Positions 1 to 9,392 of a stretch of 52,129 nt of DNA are shown here, one piece after another. A program made the translations under genes and the position numbers. The notes below the pieces were generated by a model that saw only the letters and a list, made by a program, of their open reading frames with translations, was not told where the DNA came from and ran no database searches. The stretch is from Planctomicrobium piriforme. Lineage in GTDB: Bacteria; Planctomycetota; Planctomycetia; Pirellulales; UBA1268. The stretch lies in contig CAMBPQ010000018.1 in the NCBI GenBank assembly GCA_945869735.1, forward strand, positions 1-52,129, read 5' to 3'. Position 1 is the stretch's first letter. Each line of letters starts with the position of its first letter.

Positions 1-84
1 TGCCCCAAGAAGCCCGGAGCGCGAGCGATGGGAATGCGGGTAGCGACCGAGGGCGTGGCGTGGAGCATGACGGGGTGGCGGGCG

Positions 85-152
85 TATTCCCCGCGCTTGC
101 GCTTGGGGCTTCCTGGCAGGAGGCCCAACCGCGTGAGCGGTGGGGCAGATGC
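85..152 (+). repeat. REP-like intergenic palindrome (family B end), left edge
   Basis: The stretch 1-173 has no convincing gene. It holds a copy of the short palindromic motif found throughout the window: CCCCGCG, then GCTTGGGGCTTCCTGG at 101-116, followed by a related GGCCCAACCGCG...GCGGTGGGGC dyad. A second related half (AAGCCCGGAGCGCGAGCGA) lies at 9-27 in the opposite sense. The motif matches the 3' end of the longer family B units near 24.2, 31.6, 37.7 and 43.1 kb. It sits just beyond the stop codon of the lipoprotein gene read from the other strand, which is the usual position of these elements here. Confidence 0.6.
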
Positions 153-173
153 CACATCACATGGCCCGCGACG

Positions 174-815
174 TCAAAAAGTCAGACTGTCCTCGGCGAA
201 GACTTCGCGGCTCTCGTAGGCATGAAAGCAACGCGAGATCTTCTGCGAGAGGATCTGGAGAAACATGCCACGGAACTCTGCCTCCGACTGGTCGGCTGAC
301 GGGATAGCAGTGTTGGACGGGAAGGTGAAGTCGTCGATTCGTTTTTCGTAGAGGACCTTCTTCGTTAAGACCTCGAAGACGCGGACGTGCGCCGTCGCCC
401 GGCCACGGTAGAGCGTCGAGCCCTCGTGCATGCGAAACTGCTCGAGGTCAATGCCGACGACGAGGTCAGCATCGAGCGATTTGCCGAGCGTCGGGTAGTC
501 GACCCATGAGTTCTCGTCTATCCAACGGGCCACCTCTTGTTGGCCGATGAGCCGCGCGCGGCGGACCTTGCTGTCGAGTTGTGTGCCAACCATTGTGGCG
601 AGTTCTCGGGCCGAACCGGCGTCGCTGAACTCAAGTTCGACGATCGGCCGGCAGACCACGGCCACGTGCTTGCCCCGTAGGCCTTTGAACTCCGCAGGCA
701 CGTCGGCCGGCTGGAACAGATAGGCGGCTGTCAGTAGCGTCGAGCAACCGCAGAAGGCCGGCATCGTCAGCGCCAGGGCCGTGAGGCGGATGCCGCGGGA
801 AACGGTGGCAAACAT
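174..815 (-). CDS. Putative lipoprotein, function unknown
   Basis: 213 aa. The chosen ATG at 815 gives an N-terminus of MFATVSRGIRLTALALTMPAFCGCSTLL, a signal peptide with a lipobox-like FCGC ending at about residue 24, so an envelope-attached lipoprotein is likely. The reading frame stays open upstream, but that extension is arginine/serine-rich and antisense to tilS, so I reject it. The mature part has a mixed alpha/beta pattern with a central segment (KVRRARLIGQQEVARWIDE, then DADLVVGIDLEQFRMHEG) resembling periplasmic lipoproteins that hold a nucleotide-like fold, but I cannot name the family. It is transcribed divergently from tilS with about 120 bp between the starts. Nothing indicates the substrate or partner. 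Confidence 0.75.
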   Translation of the reverse strand: MFATVSRGIRLTALALTMPAFCGCSTLLTAAYLFQPADVPAEFKGLRGKHVAVVCRPIVELEFSDAGSARELATMVGTQLDSKVRRARLIGQQEVARWIDENSWVDYPTLGKSLDADLVVGIDLEQFRMHEGSTLYRGRATAHVRVFEVLTKKVLYEKRIDDFTFPSNTAIPSADQSEAEFRGMFLQILSQKISRCFHAYESREVFAEDSLTF

Positions 816-936
816 GTTCGATTCCTGAGTGGTCGAGGCCGCGCGTTGGCCGGGGCGAGGAGGGTAGCCCCGTCCTCTGGACCGCTCAATGCCGCTTCCC
901 CCACCGCCATCTGGCAGAATAGGCAAGGAGCGAGCC

Positions 937-1992
937 ATGGGATCTACAGGACGCGCGAACAGGCAGATGGGCTCGGCGGTCGACGGCCGCCCGGGCTTCG
1001 TCGCCTCGTTGCGGGCGGCGCTCCCGGTCGAAGGCTTGTGGACGATGCCCGTCGTCGCCGCCGTGTCGGGGGGAGCCGACAGTGTGGCGCTCCTCGTGGC
1101 GCTGCGGCGCATCGTGCCATCCGACTCCGAGCGGCGGCTGATCGTGGTGCATGCCGAACACGATCTGCGGTCGACGGCGGCCGCGGACCGAGACTTCGTA
1201 GCGCGGCTCGCGGACCGGCTCGGACTGGCGATGATCTGGCGGCAGCTGTGCGTTCGCAACTCCGACGATCTCGGTGAGGGGATCGAGGGCCGTGCCCGTC
1301 GGCTCCGCTACGAATTTTTGGCGGAGGTTGCCGCCGAACTCGGCGCGAGGCACGTGGTGGTGGCTCACACGGCCGATGACCAGGCGGAAACCATCCTGCA
1401 CCGCATGCTCAGGGGTACGGGGCTCGCGGGCCTCGGCGGCATGACGGCAGCGCGGCCCCTCAGCCCCGGCGTGTCGCTCCTGCGGCCGATGCTAAGGTTG
1501 TCCCGCGCCGATGCGAGGGCGTTTCTGTCGGTGATCGGGCAGGACTGGCGGGAGGATCCGACCAACGCCGATACGCGACATGCGCGAAACTTCCTCCGTC
1601 ACGAGGTCATCACTCGTTGCGAAAACGGTCCTTTTCCGGCCGCCACAGCGGCGCTCGTGCGCTTGGGCCACCAGGCGGCTGTCGTGGCGGCGGCGATCCG
1701 CAGTGCGGCCGAGCACCTGCTCGAGTCGTGTTCCTGCCGGCACGCCGACGGGAGCATCGTCCTGCGGATCAACGAACTATCCGGCCTCGACGCCCACCTC
1801 ATCGCCGAGGTCTTCGTGGCCCTCTGGCGGCGCGAGGGCTGGCCGCAACGCGACATGACGGCAAAGCACTACGCGGCCTTGGCCGAGATGGTCACGGCGG
1901 AGCATGCGATGCAGACCGCCTTCGACGCGCCGGGGCGCGTGGCGGTGCGGCGCCTCTCCGACAATCAGCTCACCCTCGCCCGCAACGCCTGA
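937..1992 (+). CDS. tilS: tRNA(Ile)-lysidine synthase TilS
   Basis: 351 aa. TilS uses ATP and lysine to convert C34 of the CAU-anticodon tRNA-Ile to lysidine, so that it reads AUA; it acts in the cytoplasm. The PP-loop ATP-binding motif SGGADS is at residues 44-49, and the family motif HTADDQAETILHR follows in the N-terminal ATP-pyrophosphatase domain. A TilS substrate-binding region with LRHEVI follows. The protein is shorter than E. coli TilS (about 430 aa), mainly at the C-terminus, as in many other bacteria. I chose ATG 937 because AAGGAG lies 7 bases upstream; the frame also opens at 889, but the extra residues (MPLPPPPSG...) look non-coding. It appears to be a single-gene unit. Confidence 0.93.
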   Translation: MGSTGRANRQMGSAVDGRPGFVASLRAALPVEGLWTMPVVAAVSGGADSVALLVALRRIVPSDSERRLIVVHAEHDLRSTAAADRDFVARLADRLGLAMIWRQLCVRNSDDLGEGIEGRARRLRYEFLAEVAAELGARHVVVAHTADDQAETILHRMLRGTGLAGLGGMTAARPLSPGVSLLRPMLRLSRADARAFLSVIGQDWREDPTNADTRHARNFLRHEVITRCENGPFPAATAALVRLGHQAAVVAAAIRSAAEHLLESCSCRHADGSIVLRINELSGLDAHLIAEVFVALWRREGWPQRDMTAKHYAALAEMVTAEHAMQTAFDAPGRVAVRRLSDNQLTLARNA

Positions 1993-2048
1993 CGGGCGGA
2001 TGGGCTTACCGCTTGATACGCCTCGCGCATGACCTGTGGCGCGGCTTG

Positions 2049-2178
2049 GGGCTGCCCGTACCCCGTCGCCGGACGTTCACTGCGGCCCTCCGGGCCTTCA
2101 TTCTCTCGGAGTCGTCTGCGCTCCGCCATCCATGGCTCCGCTGGTCGCTTACGCCGGCTCTCGGGGTACGGGCAGCCC
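2049..2178. repeat. Long-armed inverted repeat downstream of tilS
   Basis: The 347-bp gap between tilS and the MFS gene has no gene. It holds a perfect 17-bp inverted repeat: GGGCTGCCCGTACCCCG at 2049-2065 and its exact complement at 2162-2178, separated by 96 bases. The intervening sequence has smaller complementary blocks (TCGCCGG after the left arm, GCCGGC before the right arm; GGCCCTCCGGGCC at 2084-2096). A transcript from either side could fold into a large branched hairpin, perhaps a bidirectional terminator between the two convergent genes. A REP-like half, TCAGGAAGCCCGGAGCGGAAG, lies at about 2247-2267. Confidence 0.7.
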
Positions 2179-2339
2179 ATCAGGCTGTCATCGATCAGAA
2201 AGGGCCGAGCCTCTCGGCGATTGAAAAACCGGGTCATGAGACGAATTCAGGAAGCCCGGAGCGGAAGCGACGGGATCGGCATGACGTGATTATTCAAGCG
2301 TCTAGACGACCCGCAGATGCACCACGGGTCGCAGGCGAT

Positions 2340-4034
2340 TTAGTGGTGCATTCCCTTGGCTTGATAGCCGCCGCGGGTGCGGAACCAGCCGAGCAGCAAC
2401 AGGTAGCAGACGAGCATGGCGGCGGGCACGAAGGCCGTGAGTTTCAGGGCCTGGCGACCTCCGAACAGGCCGGCCTGCTCGACGAGGGGCTTGTCCGCTG
2501 CAGCCGACGTGCTCGCGGTGTCGTTCCACCACGACACGAGCGACTTCTGTGCCTCGATCGTCTCCGGCTTGGCGTTCTCCTTCTGCAGCAACTCGAGGGC
2601 CCGCTGGGCCTCCTTGCCGCCATCCTCGAGCACGCCCACCTTCGAGCCGTCGAGCCCGACGGTCTTGAGCCAGAGAAACTCGTTTTCCTTCGGCGCCTTG
2701 TAACGATCGTAGACCGCCTGGTCGGCCTCGCGGAGATTGGCAGAGGCGTTCTGATCCTGGAGGAAGCCGATCCCGGGGCCACCCAGCAGGCCGGCGGCGA
2801 GCATGCCGACGCCACCAGCCGCGCCGATCGTGATGGCCCCGCCCTTCGGAAACTGCTCGCTCACCACCGCCAGCATCGTCGGCCAGAGGAACGTCTTGCC
2901 GATGCCGTAGACGGTGGCCGCGACGATGCACATCAGCGCGCCTTCGGCGTTGCCGAGGAGCGTCAGACCCGCGGCACCGAACGCCGCCGAAGCGGCCAAC
3001 AGTCCGAGCGGGGAGATCCGCTCCACGATCGGCCCCGCGAAGAACCGCAGGATGAACATCAGGGCCGAGGTGTAGACAAAGAGCAGCAGGCCGTTCGCCT
3101 TGCTGGCCATGATCGTGCCGGTGATCTTCGAGATCCACGAGTCGGTGCCGAGTTCGACGTAGCCCACCATCGCATGCACGAGGAGGAGAAAGGCGAGCAG
3201 GAAGTGGCCGAAGCGGAAGCCGGTGGCGGCACCGAACGCGACGAGCAGGCCAGCGGCGATCGACCCGGAAACGATCGGTGAGAGCCCGAGGTCGTTCTTG
3301 AAGAACAGCGCGAGCAGGCCGCAGATGACCGCGGCACCCAAGAGCCCGAGTTCGCCGAGCATGTCGCGATAGGAGACGCCCGAACTGCTCGCCTCGCTCT
3401 TCGGGAAGCGCTGGCCGATCATCATCAGGCCGTAGAGCACGACCGGGATCATGAACAGCGAGATCTGGATCTGCCACGCCACGGGCTTGGTGGCATCGTT
3501 GCCGGCCATGAAGTAGCTCACGAGGCCGCCGGCGATCAGACCGCCCGGCCAGCCGGCATGGAGGATGTTGAGGTAGTGCGTCTTGTTCTTAGGGAAGAGC
3601 GTGGCGACCAGCGGGTTGACGACCGCTTCGGCGATGCCGTTGCCGATGGCAAAGAGGAACATGCCCCAAAACAGGCACTGAAAGGCGAGCGGCTTGCCGC
3701 CGGCCGCGAAGGCGGCACCGGTGGCGAGCGTGAGGCCGGCAGAGATGACATGCATCACGAACGCGGAGAACATCAGCGGGCCGAAGCCGATGCGATCGGC
3801 GATCAGGCTCGACAGCAGAATGATGATCCCGAAGCCGGTCAGACCGCCGCCCGTGATCGTGCCCAGCTCCGTCTGGGTGAAGCCGTACTGCTCGGCCCAC
3901 TGGCCGAGGATGCCGGCGCGGATCGAAAAGCCCACGCCGGCGGCGAGGATCGCCATGAAGCCTGCCCAGAGCAGCCGCTGCGAGTTGGGGACGGCGCGGT
4001 CGTCTTTGGTGGAACGGGAGGGGGTCGCTGCCAT
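2340..4034 (-). CDS. Major facilitator superfamily transporter with a large extramembrane insert
   Basis: 564 aa inner-membrane carrier. The first helix begins near residue 20 (RLLWAGFMAILAAGVGFSIRAG), and hydrophobic segments continue throughout in the 12-helix MFS pattern. The conserved loop after helix 2 is SLIADRIGFGPLM, and NGIAEAVVNPLVATLFPKNKTHYLNILHAGWPGG resembles sugar/fucose-permease-type carriers, so sugar or organic-solute uptake is possible but unproven. Between the penultimate and last helices is a hydrophilic stretch of roughly 100 residues (GIGFLQDQNASANLREADQ... to LFGGRQALKLTAF), rich in Lys/Glu and unusual for MFS. I chose ATG 4034 because the frame further upstream is arginine/serine-rich and runs into the divergent promoter region. 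It is divergent from the AsmA-like gene with 253 bp between. Confidence 0.88.
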   Translation of the reverse strand: MAATPSRSTKDDRAVPNSQRLLWAGFMAILAAGVGFSIRAGILGQWAEQYGFTQTELGTITGGGLTGFGIIILLSSLIADRIGFGPLMFSAFVMHVISAGLTLATGAAFAAGGKPLAFQCLFWGMFLFAIGNGIAEAVVNPLVATLFPKNKTHYLNILHAGWPGGLIAGGLVSYFMAGNDATKPVAWQIQISLFMIPVVLYGLMMIGQRFPKSEASSSGVSYRDMLGELGLLGAAVICGLLALFFKNDLGLSPIVSGSIAAGLLVAFGAATGFRFGHFLLAFLLLVHAMVGYVELGTDSWISKITGTIMASKANGLLLFVYTSALMFILRFFAGPIVERISPLGLLAASAAFGAAGLTLLGNAEGALMCIVAATVYGIGKTFLWPTMLAVVSEQFPKGGAITIGAAGGVGMLAAGLLGGPGIGFLQDQNASANLREADQAVYDRYKAPKENEFLWLKTVGLDGSKVGVLEDGGKEAQRALELLQKENAKPETIEAQKSLVSWWNDTASTSAAADKPLVEQAGLFGGRQALKLTAFVPAAMLVCYLLLLGWFRTRGGYQAKGMHH

Positions 4035-4287
4035 GCGGGAAAGCCTCGGTCGTGGGAATGGATCAGGAGTATGGTCATCCCACGATGGGTTGCCATGATC
4101 CCCCGGAAGCCGGGAAAGAGGGGGCACTATAGCAACTGGCGCAGACTGGCGGAATGGCGGGTTTTCGCGGAGTGCGGCGGCCTGCGCCGTGCCTTGACCA
4201 CCACTCGGGTAGACGCCTACTCTCCCGCCCCGCTGATCGAAGAATCCGGCGGCTTGCGCGTCGCGTTCACGGCCGACCATCGCCTTC

Positions 4288-7200
4288 ATGAAATCGCTCA
4301 CCGACTTTCTCTGGATGCTGGTCCGCTGGACCCTGCCGCTCTCCGTGGCGGCGGTCGTGGTGGCAATCGCACTCGGGTCGAACCGGATCGGCGAAGAGGT
4401 GCGGCGGCGGATCGAGTCGCGACTCCAAGAACGTTTCCCGGACCTCACGGTGCGGGTCGGTGCGGCCAGCCTTGTCGATGGCGAGGGGATCGTGATCCGA
4501 GGCGTGTCATTCGTCGATCCGGCGCTTCCGGCGGAACACCGGCGTCTTCTCGTGGTCGATGAGGTCCGTGTCGCCTGCGGAACGACGCTCAAGGATCTCG
4601 TCGCGGGTGAGCCGCGGGTCACCGCCGTCCGGGTGTGCAGGCCCGTCGTGCACGCATGCCGCGGCGCCGATGGTCGCTGGAGTCTGTCGAAACTGACGCG
4701 GGGCGGTCAGGGCGGGCTACCGGTACCGGTGACGGTCGACGACGCGACCTTGCTTGTCGATGGCGCCGGATTGGGCACGCGGCTCACCCTGCGGAACATC
4801 GGTATCGATCTTCGGCCCCTTGCTGATGGCTCGGGCGGCACAGGCACGGTGATCCGCGGGACGGTTGCGGCCGATCTTTTCGATCGTGCCGGCTTCGAAG
4901 GAAAGTTGTCGGCGGGCGGCGGCTTCGAACTCACCGGACACCTTGAATCGCTCGATATCTCCCCCCGGCTGCAGTCGCTGCTCCCTGCCGCGGGCGGCGC
5001 GCCCGAGTGGCTCACCGGCCTACGGGGACGACTCAATCTGGAATGGCGGACGTCGGGCGCACTTGACGCGCTCGACGCGGCTTCCTTCGCGGTTGCCGGC
5101 CAACTCGAATCGGGCCGCTTCGAGCATGCCGCGCTGCCGTTCGCGATCAGCGACGTGTCGGCGGCGTTCACTGCCGACCGCAGCGGGCTGTCGTGCGAGC
5201 GGCTGGAGGCCCACTCCGGCTCGACACTTGTGCGCGGCTCCGGCCAGTTCTCTGGCTGGAGCCAGGACGCCGACTTCGACTTCCTCGTCGAGGCGGACCG
5301 GATGCTTGTGGGCCGCCACTGGGAGGGTTTCCTGCCGCAGGCGATCGCAACGCACTGGAGCAAGCTCTTGCCGGCGGGCGAGGTCGACCTGCGGGCGCAC
5401 ATCGTGCGCCGCCGCGGGGCCGTGACGCCCGATATTTCTCTCCGCTGCCGCAACGTGTCGCTCACCTACTACCGGTTTCCCTATCGGGTCGACCGCACCG
5501 TCGGCACCGTGACGCTCAAGGATGATCTGCTCTCCATGCATCTCACCGGCGAGGCCGGCGGGCATCCCGTGCACGTCGAGGCTGCGGTCGGCACGGTCGC
5601 CGGAGGCCGTGGCTTCGTTGAGGTCCGTGGCGACGACATGCGGATCGACGATGCGCTGCTCGTTGCCATGCCGGCAAGAAGCGCCGACATCGTGCGGTCC
5701 CTGCGGGGGAGCGGGGCATTCGACTTCGTGTTTCGGCACGACCGGTCGCCGGAGTTCACGGGCGGGTTTGCCAACTCATTGGGGATCCGGCTCACGCAAT
5801 GCAGCATGGCCTACGCCGGCTTTCCGTATCCACTTGGTGACGTGTCGGGCAGTATCTCGATGAACCGGGGCAACTGGACGATCGGGGAAATCACCGGATC
5901 GAACGACACCGGCGTGGTCCGGTGCACCGGCACGCTCAAGCGGATCGGCGACGACGACGGCGAACTGACGCTCAACCTCGCGGGCACCAATGTCGTGCTC
6001 GAACGGGAACTCCGCGACGCGCTCCCCTCGGGCATGCGGCGCATCTGGGATGACGTCGACCCGCGGGGCAATGCTGAGTTCACCGCGCAGGTGCGGCATC
6101 GCGTGAAGGCGCGACGTACCGAGGTCGAGCTGGAGGCTGCGCCGCAGGCCGATACCGTCTCGATCGAGCCGACCTGGTTTCCCTACCGGCTCGAGCGACT
6201 GCGGGGCCGTCTCCTGTGGAAGGACGGCCGACTCCGTTTCGAGGACGTGCGGGGCGCCCACGCCCGCACAACGGTCTCCGCCGAGGGCGTCTGTCGATTC
6301 ACGCCCGACGGCGGCTGGCACGTGTCGTTCGAACGGCTGGCCGCCGACCGCTTCCGAGCCGACCACGATGTCCTCCAGGCGCTGCCTGCCGGACTCGAGC
6401 AGGCCGTCTCCGGCGTGCGGCTCCGCGGTATGCTCTCGGTCGACGGGGCGCTCGAGATCTATTCGACTGCGCCCACGGTCGTTGCCGGGTCAGGAGGCCG
6501 CAGCGAAACCATCCCCGGGCCGGCTGCCGCCGCGTGGGACGTGCAGCTCGACATGGAGCAGGCCTCGCTCGACGTTGGTGTGCCGCTCGCGCACGTGCAC
6601 GGCGGCATCCGCTTGCGGGGCCAGAGCGACGGCCGGACCTGGCGAACGGTCGGCGATATCGCCATCGACAGCGCTATGTGGAACGGCGTGCAGATGACGG
6701 CTGTCCGCGGGCCGCTGGTGATGGACCCGACGGGGGCCGTGTTTGGTTCGGCGGCGGGCGGCGATCCACTGGTGGCCACGCGACAGCTGACGGCGCGAGT
6801 GGCCGATGGCACGCTTACCGTCGACGGCAGCGTCACCGCGGGAGATGCCGGGGGCTTCACGGTCACCGCCGCGCTCGCCGCAGCCGACCTCGAGCGGCTG
6901 GCGGGGGACATGAGCGGCGGGTCCAATCATTCCAAGGGCCGCGTCCATGGCGGCATCGAGATCCGCGGTTCGCGGGCCGGTACGCACTCGCTCGCGGGCC
7001 AAGGGCAGGTCCGGTTGAGCGATGCCGACATCTACGAACTGCCGGTGATGATGTCGCTCTTGAAGATCCTGCGGGTCAAGGCGCCCGACCGGAAGGCCTT
7101 CACGAGCAGCCTGGTCGATTTCCGTATCGAGGGGCCGCACGCCTACCTCGACACCATCGAACTCTCTGGCGACGCCATCAGCCTGGTGGGGAACGGCGAG

Positions 7201-7458
7201 CTCGACTTCGACTCCAACATCAAACTCATGCTCCGGCCGATCATGGGAGAGGCACAGACGCAGCTGCCCGCGATCAAACGGATGCTCGGGGGCGCGAGCG
7301 GACAGTTCGTGATCGTCAGGGTCGACGGCACGATTGCCGATCCGCTCACGTCGACGGAGGCGTTTCCGACGCTGGCGGCCGCGGTTCAGCGGCTCCAGTC
7401 GCAGCGTCGGGGCCAAGGGGCTCTTGCCGCACGACGAGATGATCAGCCGCCGCGGTGA
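4288..7458 (+). CDS. Large AsmA-like inner-membrane-anchored protein
   Basis: 1056 aa. There is one N-terminal transmembrane segment (about residues 13-30, WTLPLSVAAVVVAIAL), then a very long periplasmic region of beta-rich repeats. The C-terminal section (LSDADIYELPVMMSLLKIL..., then VDFRIEGPHAYLDTIELSGDAISLVGNGELDFDSNIKLML) is the pattern of the AsmA-like C-terminal domain. AsmA/TamB/YhdP-type proteins form hydrophobic grooves that bridge inner and outer membranes and take part in phospholipid transport or outer-membrane homeostasis; applying that role here is inference from family resemblance. A weak promoter-like TTGACC lies at 4194-4199. It is followed after about 95 bp by dapF in the same direction. 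Confidence 0.85.
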   Translation: MKSLTDFLWMLVRWTLPLSVAAVVVAIALGSNRIGEEVRRRIESRLQERFPDLTVRVGAASLVDGEGIVIRGVSFVDPALPAEHRRLLVVDEVRVACGTTLKDLVAGEPRVTAVRVCRPVVHACRGADGRWSLSKLTRGGQGGLPVPVTVDDATLLVDGAGLGTRLTLRNIGIDLRPLADGSGGTGTVIRGTVAADLFDRAGFEGKLSAGGGFELTGHLESLDISPRLQSLLPAAGGAPEWLTGLRGRLNLEWRTSGALDALDAASFAVAGQLESGRFEHAALPFAISDVSAAFTADRSGLSCERLEAHSGSTLVRGSGQFSGWSQDADFDFLVEADRMLVGRHWEGFLPQAIATHWSKLLPAGEVDLRAHIVRRRGAVTPDISLRCRNVSLTYYRFPYRVDRTVGTVTLKDDLLSMHLTGEAGGHPVHVEAAVGTVAGGRGFVEVRGDDMRIDDALLVAMPARSADIVRSLRGSGAFDFVFRHDRSPEFTGGFANSLGIRLTQCSMAYAGFPYPLGDVSGSISMNRGNWTIGEITGSNDTGVVRCTGTLKRIGDDDGELTLNLAGTNVVLERELRDALPSGMRRIWDDVDPRGNAEFTAQVRHRVKARRTEVELEAAPQADTVSIEPTWFPYRLERLRGRLLWKDGRLRFEDVRGAHARTTVSAEGVCRFTPDGGWHVSFERLAADRFRADHDVLQALPAGLEQAVSGVRLRGMLSVDGALEIYSTAPTVVAGSGGRSETIPGPAAAAWDVQLDMEQASLDVGVPLAHVHGGIRLRGQSDGRTWRTVGDIAIDSAMWNGVQMTAVRGPLVMDPTGAVFGSAAGGDPLVATRQLTARVADGTLTVDGSVTAGDAGGFTVTAALAAADLERLAGDMSGGSNHSKGRVHGGIEIRGSRAGTHSLAGQGQVRLSDADIYELPVMMSLLKILRVKAPDRKAFTSSLVDFRIEGPHAYLDTIELSGDAISLVGNGELDFDSNIKLMLRPIMGEAQTQLPAIKRMLGGASGQFVIVRVDGTIADPLTSTEAFPTLAAAVQRLQSQRRGQGALAARRDDQPPR

Positions 7459-7554
7459 GGCGTGGAGGCAGGGCAGGATAGGCCGGGTTGGTAGAGTGGG
7501 CAGGACGCGCGACGTCGCCGAATGGCGGCCGGGCATGAACCGAGGAAGCGACCG

Positions 7555-8424
7555 ATGAAGTTCGTGAAGATGCACGGTGCCGCTAACGATTACGTCTACG
7601 TCGACTGCTTCGTCGAGTCACCACCGGCTGACCCGGCTGCGGTGGCGGCGTTGATCGCCGATCGACATCGGGGCGTGGGCGGCGACGGACTTGTGCTCGT
7701 TCTGCCCTCCGACAAGGCGACTGCCCGGATGCGGATGTTCAACGCCGACGGCAGCGAATCGGAGATGTGCGGCAACGGCGTCCGTTGTGTGGCACATCTG
7801 GTGGTCTCGCGTGGGCGGGCGCCGGAGGGGCCGGTGACGATCGAGACGGGTCGCGGCGTGCTCACGCTCGACGTCACCCGCACGGGTCCACGAACGTCGC
7901 GGGTGCGGGTCGACATGGGCGAGCCGCTGCTCGATGCCGCCGACATTCCCGTGACGGGAGTGGCCGCAGGCCACGTGGTCGATGTGGCCTGCGCGGCGCT
8001 CGGCGAAGAGCAACCGTGGTGGCAGGAGTGTGGCCTCGACCCACGGATGACCTGCGTGTCGATGGGCAATCCCCACGCCGTGTTCTATTGCCGAGACGTC
8101 GATCGCGTGCCGCTGGAATCGATCGGACCGCAGATCGAGAAACACGTGACGTTCCCCCGCCGGGTGAACGTGCACCTCGTCGAGATCGTCTCCCGGGACC
8201 ACGTCAGGATGCGGACCTGGGAGCGGGGTAGTGGGATCACGATGGCCTGCGGCACCGGCGCGTCGGCGGTCTGCGTCGCCGGCGTGCTCACCGGTCGGAC
8301 CGACCGCGCGATCGCGGCCGATCTGCCGGGCGGGAGGCTGGAACTCGAGTGGGCTCCTGAGGGCCACGTTTTCATGACGGGGCCGGCCGAGGAGGTCTTC
8401 GACGGCACCTGGTGGGGTGGCTGA
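7555..8424 (+). CDS. dapF: Diaminopimelate epimerase DapF
   Basis: 289 aa. It interconverts LL- and meso-diaminopimelate by a cofactor-independent two-base mechanism, supplying meso-DAP for peptidoglycan and the lysine pathway. Both catalytic cysteines are visible: Cys72 in MCGNGVRC, and the second in MACGTGASAV near residue 232. The N-terminal MKFVKMHGAANDYVYVD and the HRGVGGDG motif are classical. I chose ATG 7555 because GAGGAAG lies just upstream; the in-frame start at 7522 adds residues not found in the family. The presence of DapF argues that this organism makes DAP, relevant to the debate over planctomycete peptidoglycan. The next gene begins about 40 bp after its stop. Confidence 0.95.
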   Translation: MKFVKMHGAANDYVYVDCFVESPPADPAAVAALIADRHRGVGGDGLVLVLPSDKATARMRMFNADGSESEMCGNGVRCVAHLVVSRGRAPEGPVTIETGRGVLTLDVTRTGPRTSRVRVDMGEPLLDAADIPVTGVAAGHVVDVACAALGEEQPWWQECGLDPRMTCVSMGNPHAVFYCRDVDRVPLESIGPQIEKHVTFPRRVNVHLVEIVSRDHVRMRTWERGSGITMACGTGASAVCVAGVLTGRTDRAIAADLPGGRLELEWAPEGHVFMTGPAEEVFDGTWWGG

Positions 8425-8461
8425 CAGTCGGCCAGTTGAACCAAAAGAAGGACAGTGTTCC

Positions 8462-9298
8462 GTGAAGTTGAAATCTCCATTCGCGATCGGTGCCTGGTCG
8501 CTCGCATCGACCGCTGCGATTCGGCAGTGGATGGGCACGCTTGACTACCAGGTCGATTTCGGAGACCCCGAGACCGATCCGGTGAATCCCGGCTACCGGG
8601 GCTCAAAGATCTATGTCTTCTGGCACGAAAACATCCTGATGCCACTGTATCTCCGCGGCCACAGCAATATCTCGATGCTGTTGTCGCGGCATTGGGATGC
8701 CAACATTCTCGACCGGGTCGCTCGGATGATGGGATTCGGCGTCGTGCGGGGTAGCACGTTTCACGGCGGTTCGTCGGCCCTGCGTGAGCTGGCAGAACGG
8801 GCGAAGGAAGAGAACCTCACGATCACCCCCGACGGTCCCCGCGGGCCACGGCGGCGTCTGGCGCCCGGGTGCGTGTTTCTCGCGAGCACACTCGGGATCC
8901 CGATCGTGGCCATGGGCATGGGGTACGACCGTCCCTGGCGGGTGGGCACATGGGACCGCTTTGCGATCCCCCGGCCTTGGTCGAGGGCTCGGGGCATCGT
9001 CAGCCGCGCGATCATCGTGCCACCCGGTCTCGATCGCGACGGCATCGAACGTCATCGGGCTGGCATCGAGCAACTTCTGTCGCATCTTTCGAACGAGGCC
9101 GAGGCATGGGCCATGGCCGGCACCCGCCGGGAAGGCCAGCGGCCGGTGCGGAAGGAGCCGTCGCGGGTGGCGGCCCGGATGGCGGTGTGCCAGGGGCCGG
9201 CTGGCGTGAGCCTCGATACCGAGATGGAGCGTGTCGGCGTGTCTGCCGCCAAGGCCGGCGCCTCGTTTGATCCGCAGGCAGCCTGTCCGGCGGCGTAA
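8462..9298 (+). CDS. Lysophospholipid acyltransferase-like protein (DUF374 type)
   Basis: 278 aa. It resembles the DUF374 branch of the glycerolipid/LPS acyltransferase superfamily. KIYVFWHENILMPLYL has the HxxxxP-like active-site pattern, followed by the characteristic ITPDGPRGPRRRLAPG motif near residue 125-140. The likely role is transfer of an acyl chain to a lipid or lipid A precursor at the inner membrane; the acceptor is not evident. I chose GTG 8462 (VKLKSPFAIG) because AAGGA lies 10 bases upstream and related proteins begin with a similar KLKSP segment. A GTG at 8417 overlapping the dapF stop would add 15 residues. The C-terminal 70 residues are low-complexity and not obviously conserved. 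Confidence 0.82.
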   Translation: MKLKSPFAIGAWSLASTAAIRQWMGTLDYQVDFGDPETDPVNPGYRGSKIYVFWHENILMPLYLRGHSNISMLLSRHWDANILDRVARMMGFGVVRGSTFHGGSSALRELAERAKEENLTITPDGPRGPRRRLAPGCVFLASTLGIPIVAMGMGYDRPWRVGTWDRFAIPRPWSRARGIVSRAIIVPPGLDRDGIERHRAGIEQLLSHLSNEAEAWAMAGTRREGQRPVRKEPSRVAARMAVCQGPAGVSLDTEMERVGVSAAKAGASFDPQAACPAA

Positions 9299-9392
9299 CC
9301 GGGCTCTTCGCCGCGTTCGACGTCGGTTGGTGGATCGCCGGCTCAGGGGCCTCGTCCAGAAGTGCGATTGAGCGCCACCCAACGTGCGCGAT

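Noticed and set aside
174-1259. Longer N-terminus for the left-edge lipoprotein, reaching across tilS
   Set aside because: It overlaps the coding strand of tilS, is Arg/Ser-rich, and would bury the obvious signal peptide starting at 815.
1617-3281. Long plus-strand open frame (about 550 codons) running over tilS 3' end and the MFS gene
   Set aside because: It is antisense or out of frame to genes with strong family motifs and has an Arg/Gly-rich, motif-free product. High G+C makes such shadows common.
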